A stretch of 64,000 nt of DNA from Paraescarpia echinospica (GCA_020002185.1 CM034534.1:60005050-60069049), one strand, 5' to 3'. Positions 13,141-26,470 are shown, counted from the stretch's first letter. The notes: generated by a model from the sequence alone, not told the origin. Numbers and translations are program-made.

Positions 13141-15949
13141 AACTGGAACGCGCTACGGGTATCTAATTCGACATCAAACGAATCGCCTTGTAACACCTCT
13201 GCTAAATACCTTGTCTAAACGGTGCGCTATTTACCCAGACTTGGACATCATACAGCTCTTTAACCGCGCAAGTATACTTCACAGTTTGAGCTTAAACCCC
13301 CCTTGTGCGAACGTAATTAAGTTAATAGCAATTAATGCACAGTCGTTGGATTAGCAACAGTTATACTTAATGCGTGTCGCTTCTATTGAACAGGGATAAT
13401 TTACATATATCGATGAGTCATTATTTAGTATAAGTCCAGCAATACTTTTAATTAAGTATTCGTATTCAGTTAACACAAATACAACGCATTTTGTAGAAGT
13501 AGATCACAGGATAGCCTAGATCGGATGGCATAGCAATATGAAACACTCCATGATAAAGTGCGTAATTATATTATCACGCATGACTGAAACTTCGTGATGA
13601 TAAAGATACTAACAGTGTCCGGCCTATGTCACACATTTAACGATGTATTAGTTATTACTGGAAATAAAATGAGTCATGTTTCGTCTTAATTTATTAGTTG
13701 AAAGCTACACAATGTCCGGACTTCTTATACAGTAAATCAGACATTAACAAGCTGTGGTTCAGTACGGCACATTTAGGCCGTCAAACGAATAGAATATTTA
13801 TTGCTAAATAATTGCATAACTATAGATTTTACTTAAAACAGCCAGACTACAACAGTGTTTACTGGTGTTACTACCGTGCTACTCAAATGTGCCATTTCCG
13901 TCATATATTCAGTTTTGTCATTACAGTGAGTTTTCCATGTTTTCGTAGGTGCGTACATGTGTTGGTGCCTGCGTGTGTGTTAGCGCGTGCAGGCCGCAGG
14001 CTGGGGTACGGTGTGTGTATGTGTGCTGGTGCGTGCGTGCGTGCGTGCGTGCGTGCGTCTTACGTCGATGTTGTTCCTGCGCCACTTGACAAGAGGAAGA
14101 GATTACAACATCGTTGATACCCACGATGGGATAGTTACTTAGAAGCAACAACCGTCGGTGAGTACATTGCAATATTGCTGCGCAGGACTCGCTGAAAACC
14201 GGTCTATCAAACAACCTCAGTGATTAAAAAAAACACGAAAGACTTTATAAAAATAACCCATTAAACTGTACTAAATGTTAAGAGAACTTTATCTCGCGTG
14301 ATACAACTTCTTCCCCGGTATTGATTTTATTCAGTCCACCGGACGTTACTTTTCAATCACACTAGATCGTAACACGGCATAAATAATAAGATTATAGTCG
14401 TACTAAATTATGATTGCATATACATGTGTATAGACGGCGTCTTTTTAAATGTTGGTTGTGGCAGTTGTCATTAATTTCTCTTTCCTTGACCGTAGCCCAG
14501 GTCTATACAATGAGTATTGTAGTCTATCGTCGAAGTCTGGTTTCAGGCAGTGCCCGTCATTCCCTGGAATGACACATATACATCAACGGATGACGACGGT
14601 GAGTGAGGTCTCACTGTCGAGCATGGCAAACGCTTTCGGTTCTCTGCTCCGGGCGCTGTAGACTTAACAACACAGTAAAGTAATCTGCTGTAGGAAATGT
14701 CCCCGGCACCGAATTTTGTTTAACATGTGGTGCCACCTAGCGGAAATAATGTTGATCAAATGTTGAACAAGTCAATGTCGTGAACGTCTAAATTATTATG
14801 TCAATATTCATGGCATGACGTGTCTGGTTTTTTAAAATGATCAACTGGATTAGTGGCAGTTTTGATTGTAGGGCCTACTTGCCTAAATACTAATGAAGCA
14901 ATGTTAACATTTCCTGTAGGCACCACGTGCAAATTAGTTTAGTTCTTTGTCGTTTGTTGCCATTATTAATAAAGCATCGGGATGAAATCCGATCCAAACT
15001 ATATTTACCTTACTTATGTATTGAACACATTAGAGTTACTACATGTATAGCAAAATGCTCGTCTTCCGACTGTCGTTAGACTACACACAGGCGCAGATGA
15101 GAATTTACCGAAGCATTCGTAAATTACGTTTGCTATTACGTAAATTTGATTTTTTGTAACGCAAGTTATGTAAAACTTCCCAAACTGATTGACGCTCCTC
15201 GGAACAATTGTAGAAAATACACGTATCATTGTGAACAATCGGACTACATCCGTCTAACGTACGACACAAACCCCTACCAGAATACATAAGAAAAAGCATT
15301 GCAAACCCACACTTCCAACAAAACCAATCACATTCCCTCACATATTTTATATTGGTTATATTTTAGTTTTTGGAAATAAAATTGCCTAGCGATTTAAATA
15401 AATGATGGCGAATTATTGTTTTAAAGCAAACGACATTGACAGAAATTAGTCGTACCAGGCTAAATTGTATTATTAATGAAACACGGGGATTGCTTTTTTT
15501 GTGACCCATTTTTTAGCAGTTTTAAAAACAATAAATAATTTACTACCAGTTTTCATAAGAATTTGGAATTATTATCTTGAAAAAAATTCTTCATGCGTAT
15601 CGTGGATTGATCTGTATCTGATTTGAAACACAGATACCTAACTTTGATGTCGTCTGTATCAAAACCTGAATTCTTCCGGTGGGTCGGTTTAGCCACCCAT
15701 AACTTCGCAACAAATTGACTCACACGGATGACATTGATACCATTGTAAGACTAAGCTCTTTATCTTTAACACGATGCCCATAAATCCACATCCCCAAGTG
15801 TTCCTTAATATATAGGCTTATAAATCGTCGCGACCTGTCACATATGACTTAATTTAACAGACGCTTAATGTGCTGCACAATATATTCCACGGACCCTGGT
15901 CATAAACGTTTGTGAGCACTTAGAAAAATCGTTTCTTCAGTTTCACAGC
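13141..15949. other. Intergenic DNA with a GTGC microsatellite and a CTCF-like motif
   Basis: Mostly unique AT-rich sequence. A GT/GTGC-rich tract occupies about 13,950-14,060, with uninterrupted GTGC units at about 14,030-14,058. At 14,730-14,743 the complement reads CCGCTAGGTGGCAC, a full match to the CTCF core. No gene recognised. Confidence 0.5.
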
Positions 15950-16290
15950 AAGACACAATCTGAGTAATTTGAAGAATCCGAGCAGCTTCGATCAACAAGT
16001 GCTGAGAATCTCGTCCAGACGTCGCCAGTGTCGATGCAACAGCGGCAATCGCCAATTAAATTAACCGGATCTAATATTCGCTAATGGTATCCGATTTGTA
16101 CCCGCAGTGGAAGGCGATACAATGCGCTTACACAAGGCTCCACTCAGCACCGCCTCACATCTCCCACGGTGGCGCCTCGCTAAAATCTAATCAGCATCAA
16201 TCTAATTATTGCAAAAACTAATTACCTGTGTCGTCGCCTGCCTGCAGCGGTTGACCGTTGACAAACTCGTCTTTGAAGGTAGTCACTAGT
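15950..16290. other. Candidate conserved non-coding element
   Basis: Mixed-composition unique DNA with many homeodomain-like cores: CGCCAATTAAATTAACC, ATCAATCTAATTATTGC and ACTAATTACCTG, within about 200 bp (16,050-16,240). It has no coding potential. GC-rich flanks and AT cores resemble the blocks at 4.3, 12.7 and 17.5 kb. Confidence 0.35.
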
Positions 16291-17479
16291 CTATTCAAAA
16301 CAGTTTTAATTAAAATGTCTTGGCCGCCCCCTTGGCGTTGTCGCCGTCCTCCTCGGTCCAGACGTCTGTCGCGGTGGGTCGACCCGAGGGAGCGGGTGGG
16401 GGTATTACATTAAAGACTGCGACAGCGATGGGGGCGCCTTCGTTATGCCTGAATGGATGGCAATACAAGTTTCATAATTTGTCAAACGAATGATGTTCGT
16501 GTGATTATTTAAACAGTAAACAATTATAAAACAAGATCCCGTAGCTTGCGTGCATGTGCACGCATATGCACACACACGCGCTCTCATGTATACACACGCA
16601 CCATTTACACAACTAATCGACTTTCTCTAATCGAAGTTGTTCAGCTATAACAACCACATTAATAAGGCACAATTAATATGCACTATCAAATGTTCACTTT
16701 TTTAATCTGTAATACTATCCAACTATAACTGAGTTAGAACGCACGTGCGCGTAGTGCGTATCTGGAGGGGGTATATAATCGTGTTCCTCGTAGACTGTAT
16801 GCATCTTGGGCGCCAAACTCTCGGGGAATAAGTTTTGACCCTTCAGAAGAAAAGTAACTGCTTTATTTTGTTTTCGCCGTCGGTTAAGGGTTCTTATCGG
16901 TTTTAGGGTTTGTATCGTGCTTTATTGACGGACGTGTTTTCGTGCAGTTACAGTATAAATTATGTCGTAGTTGATATTGCTACAGTATAGTAAACTGCAC
17001 TCGGCTTGCACTCAGCGATTCGATTAGATAGTGTTATGTGTAGTGTAATCTTTACACCCGACGACAATTACACATCGAACACTTACAGTGCGAGTGAGTA
17101 TGGCGTTGTCGTCGAAAACCGCTTTAACAAACACTATATACGTAACGTGTTTAACCAAACAAGTGCACACGCTGACACGCAAGTAATATTAACATTTCTT
17201 TGTCTCTAGAACCACACTAATGTATCATTTCTGGCAAAAAAATTGTAAACTTCATCAATCTAAGTGTAAGTTGGACGCCTATTAAACTTAAGGCGAGTGC
17301 ATATGCTTATTTATGTTAGCTGTGTCACAATCGCATTAGGTCATATTTATTTTATCTCATCCACCGACATCTCCAAGACAACAACTTACGATTTCTGTTT
17401 TCATAAAGCGTTGTTGTCATTACGTTCATTGTGAAGTGACGCGATTATATGCCTAGGGCGGCACTAATCCGCTCAGCGG
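16291..17479. other. Intergenic DNA with an isolated TATA-like site
   Basis: A TATATAAT box lies at about 16,771-16,778 after a G-rich run. About 15 bp further on is a ~30-base motif (GTAGACTGTATGCATC... GGGCGCCAAACTCTC) that recurs near 4783. A core promoter is possible, but no coding sequence follows that I can recognise. Confidence 0.35.
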
Positions 17480-17990
17480 GGGGTCCCCACAGCTAACTAA
17501 TCGGACACGCCTACGACGAATACAGAACTCGTCGTTTGATTAATTGTCCCCAGGTTACGTCACTGGCGTGATTCAGTCGACATGTTTCGGACTCGGCGAC
17601 AGGAACCAGTGCCGAGCACAACGCTGGGAAGCAATTAGTCCGTATTAGCCACGACGGCCGTGTTCCCGAGTTGGTGCCACCGCTGCGACAACCGGTCGGG
17701 TTTCGCCGAATCGGCCACATAATAGCACCTATAATTATGTCATTATCCGGTACATTACCTGCGCAGGGATGGAGCTGATTATCCCATTGAAATAATAACG
17801 GATCATAATGGACGAACAAACAACACTCGGGTCAAATTAGTGAGACGCCGCCTGCTCGCGTGCGCGCTCATTATGGTTGTCACCCGGTAAATTGTTTCCG
17901 CCGTAAAATCGCCCGTGGACCGTGGCGCATTGTTTGTGGCTTCGTAAACATTGGCGGGTTATTGTCGCGGAGTCTTGAGAGCTGCATGGA
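17480..17990. other. Candidate conserved non-coding element
   Basis: A GC-rich block with TTGATTAATTGTCC, AGCAATTAGTCCG and ATAATTATGTCATTATCC cores. It is similar in style to the three blocks upstream and lacks repeats. Overlapping frames on both strands look non-coding. Confidence 0.35.
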
Positions 17991-18178
17991 CTCTGAGTCA
18001 GGCTCCGGTTACAGAGAAGCTTCGCGACTGGAGACGGACGCTTTGTGTCCAAAGATGCGGAGAGAGTCACAGGCGCTCGGTGACACGCGCTCGAAGCGAA
18101 AGAAAGAAAACACCACTGTTGACACATACAAAAGTACTAAGAGAAAATAAGAACAGTTGTATTATTCCATTAGCATTC

Positions 18179-18337
18179 AAGCGTAACTTGTATTTGAAAT
18201 ATAAAACAAGTATAACCAAACAATGTGATTGCGATGCAGAAATACGAAGATTGGCTCAAGCATAACTTGTATTTGAAACATAAAACAAGTATAACCAAAC
18301 AATGTGATTGCGATGCAGGAATACGAAGATTGGCTCA
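18179..18337 (+). repeat. Direct repeat, two units of 79 bp
   Basis: Two near-identical units start AAGCGTAACTTGTATTTG (about 18,179) and AAGCATAACTTGTATTTG (about 18,258) and differ at about three positions. The 79-bp length equals that of the satellite at 7661, but the sequence is unrelated. Confidence 0.9.
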
Positions 18338-18499
18338 AGCACGCCCACCAAAGAACAGGAAGGATAAGGGTGGAATAATTATAGTCGTCATGAACGCATT
18401 GATTTCCATTTGGTGATGTATGGACTACTGATCCCTGTGGTGGGCCATTAAACAGAGGGAAGGAAACAACGCGACGACATATTTGAAATGTGATGTTGG

Positions 18500-18825
18500 G
18501 CGACGATGTTGCGAATTACACGGAGTGCGAGACGAATGTTCTACAAGTCCTTCATTGAAGAGGTTAATCGAGTTCTCCCACTATAAGCGTTACCCTCAAA
18601 CATAAACTATATTGTACCTCGGACATGTCACGCGTGTAGACGACGGATGTTGGAAAATCCGATACAGATGGGAATGAGTGAAGGCACGTGGAAGGGTGGC
18701 AGACACAGGATGGATGGATGGATGAGATCAGGAGTACAACCACGCTGACAATGGACGAGTTGTCAGAAGCAACAAGAGATGTGACTCGTTGGATGTCACC
18801 AGTAGTACCTTGAATTGACGGAACG
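18500..18825 (+). pseudogene. 3' end of an L1-like non-LTR retrotransposon, degenerate
   Basis: Conceptual translation in shifting frames gives the C-terminal tail typical of L1-type reverse transcriptases in animals. It runs from an LRITRS-like block, through YLGHVTRVDD, to WMDEIRSTTTLTMDELSEAT and a final RW. Several frameshifts and stops interrupt it. The GGATGGATGGATGG stretch lies within the conserved 'WMDE' region. The catalytic reverse-transcriptase domain is absent, so this is a 5'-truncated dead copy. Assignment to L1 rather than another clade with a similar tail is tentative. Confidence 0.6.
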
Positions 18826-19545
18826 TCACATAGAAAAAAACTCAAATCTACTCTCGTATACACAAAATTAATAATTCACACGTGTATAAACATCAAAGAC
18901 ATTCATATTTTCAGTAGTAAAACACTCTTACAATCCTTTCGGAGAAATAACAGAAGATGTTCAACTTCTTCAGCAAAAATACTTACATTTAATAACTGGA
19001 CGACCATTTACAGTTGTTTTAATGATCTTCTAAAGGTGCAGTTTTGTTGTTGTTTTCTGCAGTAGAAATATGAAGGATTAAATTAAGTAATTTTAATCGT
19101 AAACCTTTATGTGATAAATTATAACAATTTAAAAGTACAATACAATTTTTTTAAATAATACACGTCTTACTAAATTACATATTAATATCACAGTGATATT
19201 TAACTGGTACGTAATAACTCAACGTAAACTAAAATAAGATTATTTTATAGCGTTCCATTTTGTTCTCCCAAAAAGGAAATGTAGCATTAGATTGACTATA
19301 AAAAACACAAAAACGAAAACTGATCCAGCATGATAAAACTCGGACATGTACCAGGTATACAACTAATGAACATAAGATAATCTAAAATGTTTACAACTTC
19401 CGTGTATTCACAACATATCAACAAACGCACACAACAGCGCAGCATACGTGCTCAGAACAAAACGCGCACGCACTTGAACATTTTGAACATCACCTGGTAA
19501 ATAGTCAGTGTAACGACGCCAGACGGCAGCAGTCTATTTTGCCCA
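18826..19545. other. Intergenic DNA 3' of BBIP1
   Basis: AT-rich sequence, probably including the BBIP1 3' untranslated region and downstream DNA. A weak minus-strand poly(A) candidate ATTAAA lies near 18,990. No other gene seen. Confidence 0.4.
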
Positions 19546-20654
19546 TCACGGTTCATCTTCCAGGCGCTTTTGCGGCGCGGGAGTGTCGAGGCGTCCTTTA
19601 CAACCACCAGGCATCATATTCTCGGTGGGAAAGTCTCGATTTAGCTGCAGCACTGTCTCTTGGGCTTGTTTCTGAAGATGCAACCACAAGGTAAAATCGT
19701 ACTTGAGCATGAAAAACGTAAAGGAGCACAGCACCGTCGTGCAGCTACCTACTTTTGAGGAAACGTAAGGCCTTATTTTGTTGAACCCAGTGTTCCATGG
19801 ATGTCTATGAAAACTGCAGTAATGTATGTAAACACGCAGATGCGTATAAAGACATCCACCATGTTCAATCTTCTGGTAGGGCCTCCAACCGAGTTCAAAG
19901 GCAGTAGTGCTACAATTGGTGTCGCCACATACCGACCAACCAGTTACTTATAGTTCAATCCAACCACCAGTTACCACCATAGCGAGATGTGGACGCATTG
20001 GTTCATAAATCAAAACAATTCATTAAACATTATGTAGATTACATACGGGGAGGAATGTGTGGTTTTGTCGGCACCACATATCATTGGGAAAATAACTTCT
20101 ACAGTGCCGCCACCTGGCTAATGAAACGTTGGTTAATAAAATTGCTGCCAATATTAATATTCATGGTAGGTGACCTTTTACATTGAATGATCAGTTGTAA
20201 TGATGGCGGCGGTGATGGTGGGATGATTATGATGTTGATTACACTAACAAGCATCAGGACAATTTAACGTTGTTACCTTCAAAACAAAATAAATTAATGA
20301 AATATCTGAATAGCCACCATGTAATAATCATGCATTGGCTACCGTGTAGATTTAAGTATTGACAAACCGGCATTTAGCAGGAATCGGCTGGTGCTATTTA
20401 GAACTGACATATCGCATCAGTACCTAAGACAACGGACCACTACGTAATACCAAGTTATAAATACCCCTCGTGTTCCTCCGTACCTGCAATGTCTCCAGCT
20501 TCTGCAGCATGAAAGATTTCATTGGCATGATCTTTGGCTTGCACAGGATCCAGCTAGTCGTCTGTTCTGAGTGCACCAGGCCCAGCTTTGGCAGAACTTC
20601 TCTAAAGTGGACGCTTCTCGACGAAGCGGCCTTGGATGATGCGGCAGTGGCCAT
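19546..20654 (-). CDS. BBIP1: BBSome-interacting protein 1 (two coding exons)
   Basis: BBIP1 is a small subunit of the BBSome, the coat complex that moves membrane cargo in and out of cilia. Exon 1 is 20,484-20,654 (ATG at 20,654; 57 codons) and exon 2 is 19,546-19,671 (41 codons plus TGA). The intron has a CAG|GTACGG donor at 20,484/20,483 and a TTGCATCTTCAG acceptor just before 19,671. Both joins are phase 0. The protein is 98 residues, close to the family's usual ~90. Residues ~17-23 read FREVLPK and ~37-55 read LCKPK, PMKS and LQKLE, the signature block of BBIP1. After the splice, KQAQETVLQ continues the expected helix. The C-terminal ~25 residues are not conserved with what I know of the family. 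A further non-coding 5' exon is possible. Confidence 0.85.
19672..20483 (-). other. BBIP1: BBIP1 intron
   Basis: 812-bp phase-0 intron with GT-AG ends. Nothing else recognisable lies inside. Confidence 0.75.
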
Positions 20655-21139
20655 GACAATGAATTATCGTCGCCGGCGCAGACAATTCTGGAGTCTAAAC
20701 AATTCCGGGAAAAACTTGAGCATATTGGAAGCCACCAACTACGTACAATATGAAAGACGTAACTGCTGAATTCATCGGTTGAACCGAAAACGTGCCGTGA
20801 CATACCGTAGAACTATCACCATTAATTACAATCAAGCACAACGCAATCAGAATGCCAACAAAATTGTGATGTACTGCGTGTGTCAATATTCAACTATCCG
20901 TATACAATTAACTCCACGATTATCAACGATGCGACTAAGTCTAAGACACTATAGATATTTCGTTCGAAAATGTTTAATTACCCGCATCAAAGATAATATT
21001 TCGAAAGCTCGCTGGTTCTCGCGTTTTGGACGTCAATTAACCTCCGACAATGTTAATAATGTTTTTTTGTTAACAGTTTCAAAAACAAAACAGGTATACG
21101 CGACAGAATTATAGTGATATTGTACATTAGTCACGTGAC
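20655..21139. other. Region upstream of BBIP1
   Basis: Should contain the BBIP1 5' untranslated region and promoter. No clear TATA box or repeat. The next feature is the 5' end of the RTE element. Confidence 0.4.
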
Positions 21140-21297
21140 CCAAGTCTGACAATGCTGGTCCCAAGCCCGGATTTGAAAAGAGGAGGGTTGGGCAAAGGGC
21201 TAACAACCATTTCCCGTAAAAAAAACAAATTGTTACGAAAACATCGACCAAAGGAACTGTACTGAACTTGGGAAAGGGAGGGCCTGTCGGTACCATC

Positions 21298-21595
21298 CTA
21301 GCAACGCTTGCTTTAACTGGTCATAATCGTTGGCCACGGAAACCGGGGAACGGGAATAAACTTCCAGTGCATGACCGGTTAACAATGCACTCAGAAAAAT
21401 AGCGTAATTCTCGCGCTCCCAACCCTGGTTTTCCGCATATCTTTCAAAGCGATAGGCATCAATCGAATCCCTGTCTTCGTTAAACAGGGTAACGGAGGAC
21501 TACGGACTCCCTTAGTAATGGCTGAAGCATTACTCACCGATTCTCGGTTCTCTAAGGTCGTGGCCTCGTTGTGGAGCCTGGCCATCTTTTTTTCA
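21298..21595 (-). pseudogene. Ty3/gypsy gag fragment inside the RTE 5' region
   Basis: On the minus strand an open stretch of about 65 codons reads FNEDRDSIDAY, FERYAENQGW, NYAIFLSALLTGHALEVYS and YDQLKQALLG. This is the retrotransposon gag (SCAN-like) core of animal Ty3/gypsy elements. It stops sharply at 21,298, where RTE leader sequence resumes. The distal part (21,490-21,595) is in another frame. No LTRs, protease or pol adjoin it, so it is a scrap. Confidence 0.7.
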
Positions 21596-21830
21596 TGACG
21601 CTTTACAATGAAGCCCGAAAGGAAGCTACATCGCAGATGCCCTTTTTATTTTCCAAGAAAATTTCAAACATCGGAACATGGAACGTAAGAACAATGTACG
21701 AAGCAAACAGAGCAGTCCAAATAGTAAGGGAACGACGTGCCTATATCACAGTATTACGACCATGCGAAACAAGGTGGACACAGTCAGGACAAGTCAGACT
21801 GAACACAGGAGAAATTATACTTTACTCGGG
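21596..21830 (+). pseudogene. RTE endonuclease, N-terminal piece
   Basis: Encodes the start of an APE-like endonuclease: GTWNVRTMYEANRAVQ at about 21,672-21,720, then ETRWTQSGQ and TGEIILYSG. The frame breaks off at about 21,831, where the palindromic element begins. The same domain resumes at 30,459. An S/T-E-T-R-W block carrying the catalytic Glu is present. Upstream ATGs near 21,612 are in a different frame, so the natural start is uncertain. Confidence 0.75.
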
Positions 21831-21884
21831 GAGTAGTAATATAGGTAGTTTACGACGGGTGGCATCCGTTCCCTGGAGGAAATC

Positions 21885-22300
21885 CCATGTTAAAAGATAG
21901 TGATTTCCTCCAGGGCGCTCCAAGGTTAATCAGCGCTTACGCTGGAGCGCCCCGGAGCAAATCCCATGTTAAAAGATAAGGATTTCCTCCAGGGCGCTCC
22001 AAGGTTAATCAGCGCGTACGCTGGAGCGCCCCGGAGCAAATCCCATGTTAAAAGATAGGGATTTCCACCGAGGCGCGCCCGGGTTAAAAGATAGGCCATT
22101 TTTACCCCATGTTAAAGGATAGGGAATGTTCCCCATGTTAAAGGATAGGAGCTATTATTGTAAAGGTATACGACGATATTTTGACTTGGAGGTCCCAGTT
22201 TATCCCTACTTGTTTTATCCCTACATAGCCCATGTTAAAGCATAGGGGCTAAACCCCATGTTAAAGCATAGGAAGTTTCCCCATGTTAAAGCATAGGGGC
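21885..22300 (+). repeat. Left outer motif array of the palindrome
   Basis: Three ~75-bp units join CCCATGTTAAAAGATA to a GC-rich inverted repeat (GGGCGCTCCA ... TGGAGCGCCC, with an inner CAGCGCGTACGCTG). They are followed by five or more spaced copies of CCCCATGTTAAAG(G/C)ATAGG. The motif also recurs once near the palindrome centre (26,930). An iterated end motif with hairpins suggests a protein-binding or end-processing site. Confidence 0.8.
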
Positions 22301-22789
22301 TAAAGCCTATCTGACCTACAGCTCATAACCACTGACTTACAACGTTCATACACCGACCTACGACACATAACCAGTACTAAACATTGATTTACAATCCACA
22401 AACACCGACATACATCATAGGTCAAACATATTGGCTAGTTTTATTAGGTAGTGGTTAAATTCGTGTCTTTTATAAAACTCGTACTCGAGATGTGTCTGGA
22501 CTTGTTTGTTTGTTGCGAGCGTGAGCGTGCGCACCCTGTATGACGTCATTAAACTGCTACGCGCAGCAATTTTGTACGCGAGGTGAGTTGGACAAACAGG
22601 TAGTGCTTCGGTAAGCTATTGTTTTGAGCTTTTGCACATGAATCCCAATATGTGACATCATCAACAGTAACGACATGGTATGCGCAGTAATTTTGTGCGC
22701 GAGGTGAGTTGGTTATATAGGTAGTGATTTGGTTAGACCTTGTTTTGAACTTGCGCGTAGGTAATGTAATCCCATCATATGATGGAGTC

Positions 22790-23173
22790 ATAGAGATATA
22801 CATAGATACATACATATAGACAGACATAGATACATACATAGAGACAGACATAGACACAGACATAGAGATATACATAGATACATACATAGAGACAGACATA
22901 GATACATACATAGAAACAGACATGGACACATACATAGAGACAGACATAGATACATACATAGAGACATATATAGATACATACATAGATACATATATATATA
23001 TATATACATAGAGAGAGACATAGAGATATACATAGATACATATATAGAGATATACATAGATACATACATAGAGACAGACATAGAGATATACATAGATACA
23101 TACATAGAGACAGACATAGATACATACATAGAGATAGACATAGACACATACATAGAGACAGACATAGATACAT

Positions 23174-23210
<37 letters not shown>

Positions 23211-26186
23211 CATAGAGATATACATAGATACATACATGTAGATAGAGACATACATATATACATACATACATACATAGAGACAGACATAGATACATACTTA
23301 CATAGAAACATACATAGAGACAGACATAGAGAAAGCCATAGACACATACATAGAGACATACATAGATACATTCATACATACATAGAGACATACATAGATA
23401 TATACATGGAGACAGACGTAGAAATATACATAGATACATACATAGAGACATACATAGATACATGCATAGAGACACACATAGATACATACTAAGAGACATA
23501 CATAGATACAGACATATAAACACACATAGAGACAGACATAGCTACAGACATAGAGCAGACATAGAGATATACATAGATACATACCTAGAGACATACATAG
23601 ATACATACATAGATATATACATAGATACAAACATAGAGACATACATAGATACAGACATAGAGACATATATAGACACATACATATAGACATACATAGATAC
23701 TTACATAGAAACATACATAGAGACAGACATAGAGAAAGCCATAGAGATGTACATATATACATACATAGAGACAGACAGAGACATACATAGAGACAGACAG
23801 AGATATACATAGATACATACATAGAGACAGACATAGATACATACATACATTCATACATAGTACATAGAGACATACGTAGATATATACATGGAGACAGACG
23901 TAGAGATATACATAAATTCATACATAGATACATACATAGGTACATGCATACATACACACATAGATACATACTAAGAGACAGACTTAGATACAGACATATA
24001 TACACACACATAGAGACAGACATAGCTACAGACATAGAGCAGACATAGAGATATACATAGATACATACATAGAGACAGACATAGATACATACATATAGAC
24101 AGACATATATACATACATAGAGACAGACATAGAGATATGCATAGATATAAACATAGAGATATACATAGACACAGACATAGAGACAGACGTAGACACATAC
24201 ATAGATACATACATAGATACTTACATATATACATACATATATATATACATAGAGAGAGACATAGAGATATACATAGATACATACATAGAGACATAGAGAC
24301 AGACATATATATATATATACATACATACATACGTAGAGACAGACATAGATACATACTAGAGAAAGCCATAGAGATATACATATATACATACATAGAGACA
24401 GACAGAGACATACATAGATACAGACATAGAGACAGACATAGATATATACATAGATACATACACAGAGACAGACATAGATACATACATAGAGATAGACATA
24501 GACACATGCATAGAGACATACATATATACATACGTATGTATATATATACATAGAGAGATACATAGAGATATACATAGATACATACATAGAGACATAGAGA
24601 CAGACATATATACATACATAGAGACATACATAGATACATACTTACATAGAAACATACATAGACACAGACACAGAGAAAGCCATATAGATATAATTATATA
24701 CATACATAGAGACATAGAGACAGACATAGATACATACATACATAGAGACATAGAGACAGATATAGATACTTACATAGAGACAGACATAGAGAAAGCCATA
24801 GAGATGTACATATATACATACATAGAGACTGACAGAGACATACACAGATACAGACATAGAGACAGACATAGACACATACATAGAGACAGACATAGATACG
24901 TACATACATACATGGAGACAGACGTAGAGATATACATAGATACATACATAGAGACATACATAGATACATGCATAGAGACACACATAGATACATACTAAGA
25001 GACAGACATAGATACACACATAGAGACAGACACAGCTAAAGACATAGATATGCATAGATACATACATACATACATAGAGATATACATAGATACATACATA
25101 GAGACAGACATAGATACATACATAGAAACAGACATGGACACATACATAGAGACAGACATAGAGACATACATAGAGACATATATAGATACATACATAGATA
25201 CATACATAGATACATACATATATATATACACAGAGAAAGACATAGATATATACATACATACATATATAGAGATATACATAGATACATACATAGAGACACC
25301 TCATAGAGATATACATAGATACATACATAGATACCTACATAGAGATAGCCATAGACACATACATAGAGACAGACATACATACATACATATATATATATAT
25401 ATACATAGAGATATACATAGATACATACATATAGACATAGAGACAGACATATATACATACATACATACATACATACATACATACATAGAGACAGACATAG
25501 ATACATACTTACATAGAAACATACATAGAGACAGACATAGAGAAAGCCATAGACACATACATAGAGACAGACATAGATACATACATACATACATAGAGAC
25601 ATACATAGATATATACATGGAGACAGACATAGATACATACATACATACATAGAGACATACATAGATATATACATGGAGACAGACGTAGAGATATACATAG
25701 ATACATACATAGAGACATACATAGATACATGCATAGAGACACACATAGATACATACTAAGAGACAGACATAGATACAGACATATAAACACACATAGAGAC
25801 AGACATAGCTACAGACATAGAGCAGACATAGAGACATACATAGATACATACATAGAGAGACATAGAGATATACGTAGATACATACATAGAGACAGACATA
25901 GAAATATACATAGAGACAGACATAGAGAAAGCCATAGAGATATACATATATACATACATAGAGACAGAGAGACAGGCATAGATACACACATACATAGAGA
26001 CAGACATAGATACTTACATAGAAACATACATAGAGACAGACATAGAGAAAGCCATAGAGATATACATATATACATACATAGAGACAGACAGAGACATACA
26101 TAGATACAGATATAGAGACAGACATATACATAGAGGCAGACATAAGAATATACATAGAGACAGACATAGATACACACATAGAGACC
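22790..26186 (+). repeat. Left-arm ACATAGATA/GAGACAGACATAG microsatellite
   Basis: 3.4 kb of tetranucleotide-like repeats built on ACATAGATACATACATAGAGACAGACATAG with higher-order units. Short TATA and CACA tracts occur near 22,990 and 23,170. Very long minus-strand frames (YVCLYVCIYV type) are artefacts of a stop-free repeat. Confidence 0.95.
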
Positions 26187-26345
26187 GATTCGACGGAATT
26201 CCACCCGAATACACGGGTTACCACGTGAGATTTCACCGACTCGGTGGAATTCCACCCGAATAGACGGGTTACCGCGTGAGATTCCACCGATTCGACGGAA
26301 TTCCACTGCAATAGACGGTTTATTGTGTGAAATTCCACTGAGTCC
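26187..26345 (+). repeat. Left-arm ~52-bp minisatellite
   Basis: Three to four units of the type GAATAGACGGGTTACCGCGTGAGATTCCACCGATTCGACGGAATTCCACC, each with an internal GGTGGAATTCCACC-like palindrome. The same unit is found in the right arm (27,825-28,180) and in the NADAR element (40,168-40,715). Confidence 0.85.
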
Positions 26346-26360
26346 ACTGCAATAGGCAGG

Positions 26361-26470
26361 TATAAAACGAGTTGTACAAACCAACGACTCGTCTACCAGC
26401 TGTCAACAAGCCTACACGTGTTTCACGGGTGGCCTTCCAGTGCCCCGATTGTAAGAGACATTTCACTCTC
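26361..26470 (+). promoter_or_regulatory. TATA-led leader facing the palindrome centre
   Basis: TATAAAA at 26,361-26,367 precedes a ~100-bp unique stretch. It contains a half zinc-finger-like codon run (FQCPDCKRHF) and a GTAAGA donor-like site near 26,451. The same block is mirrored at 27,703-27,810 on the other strand. There is no ATG in frame, so this may be a promoter with leader rather than a gene. Confidence 0.35.
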
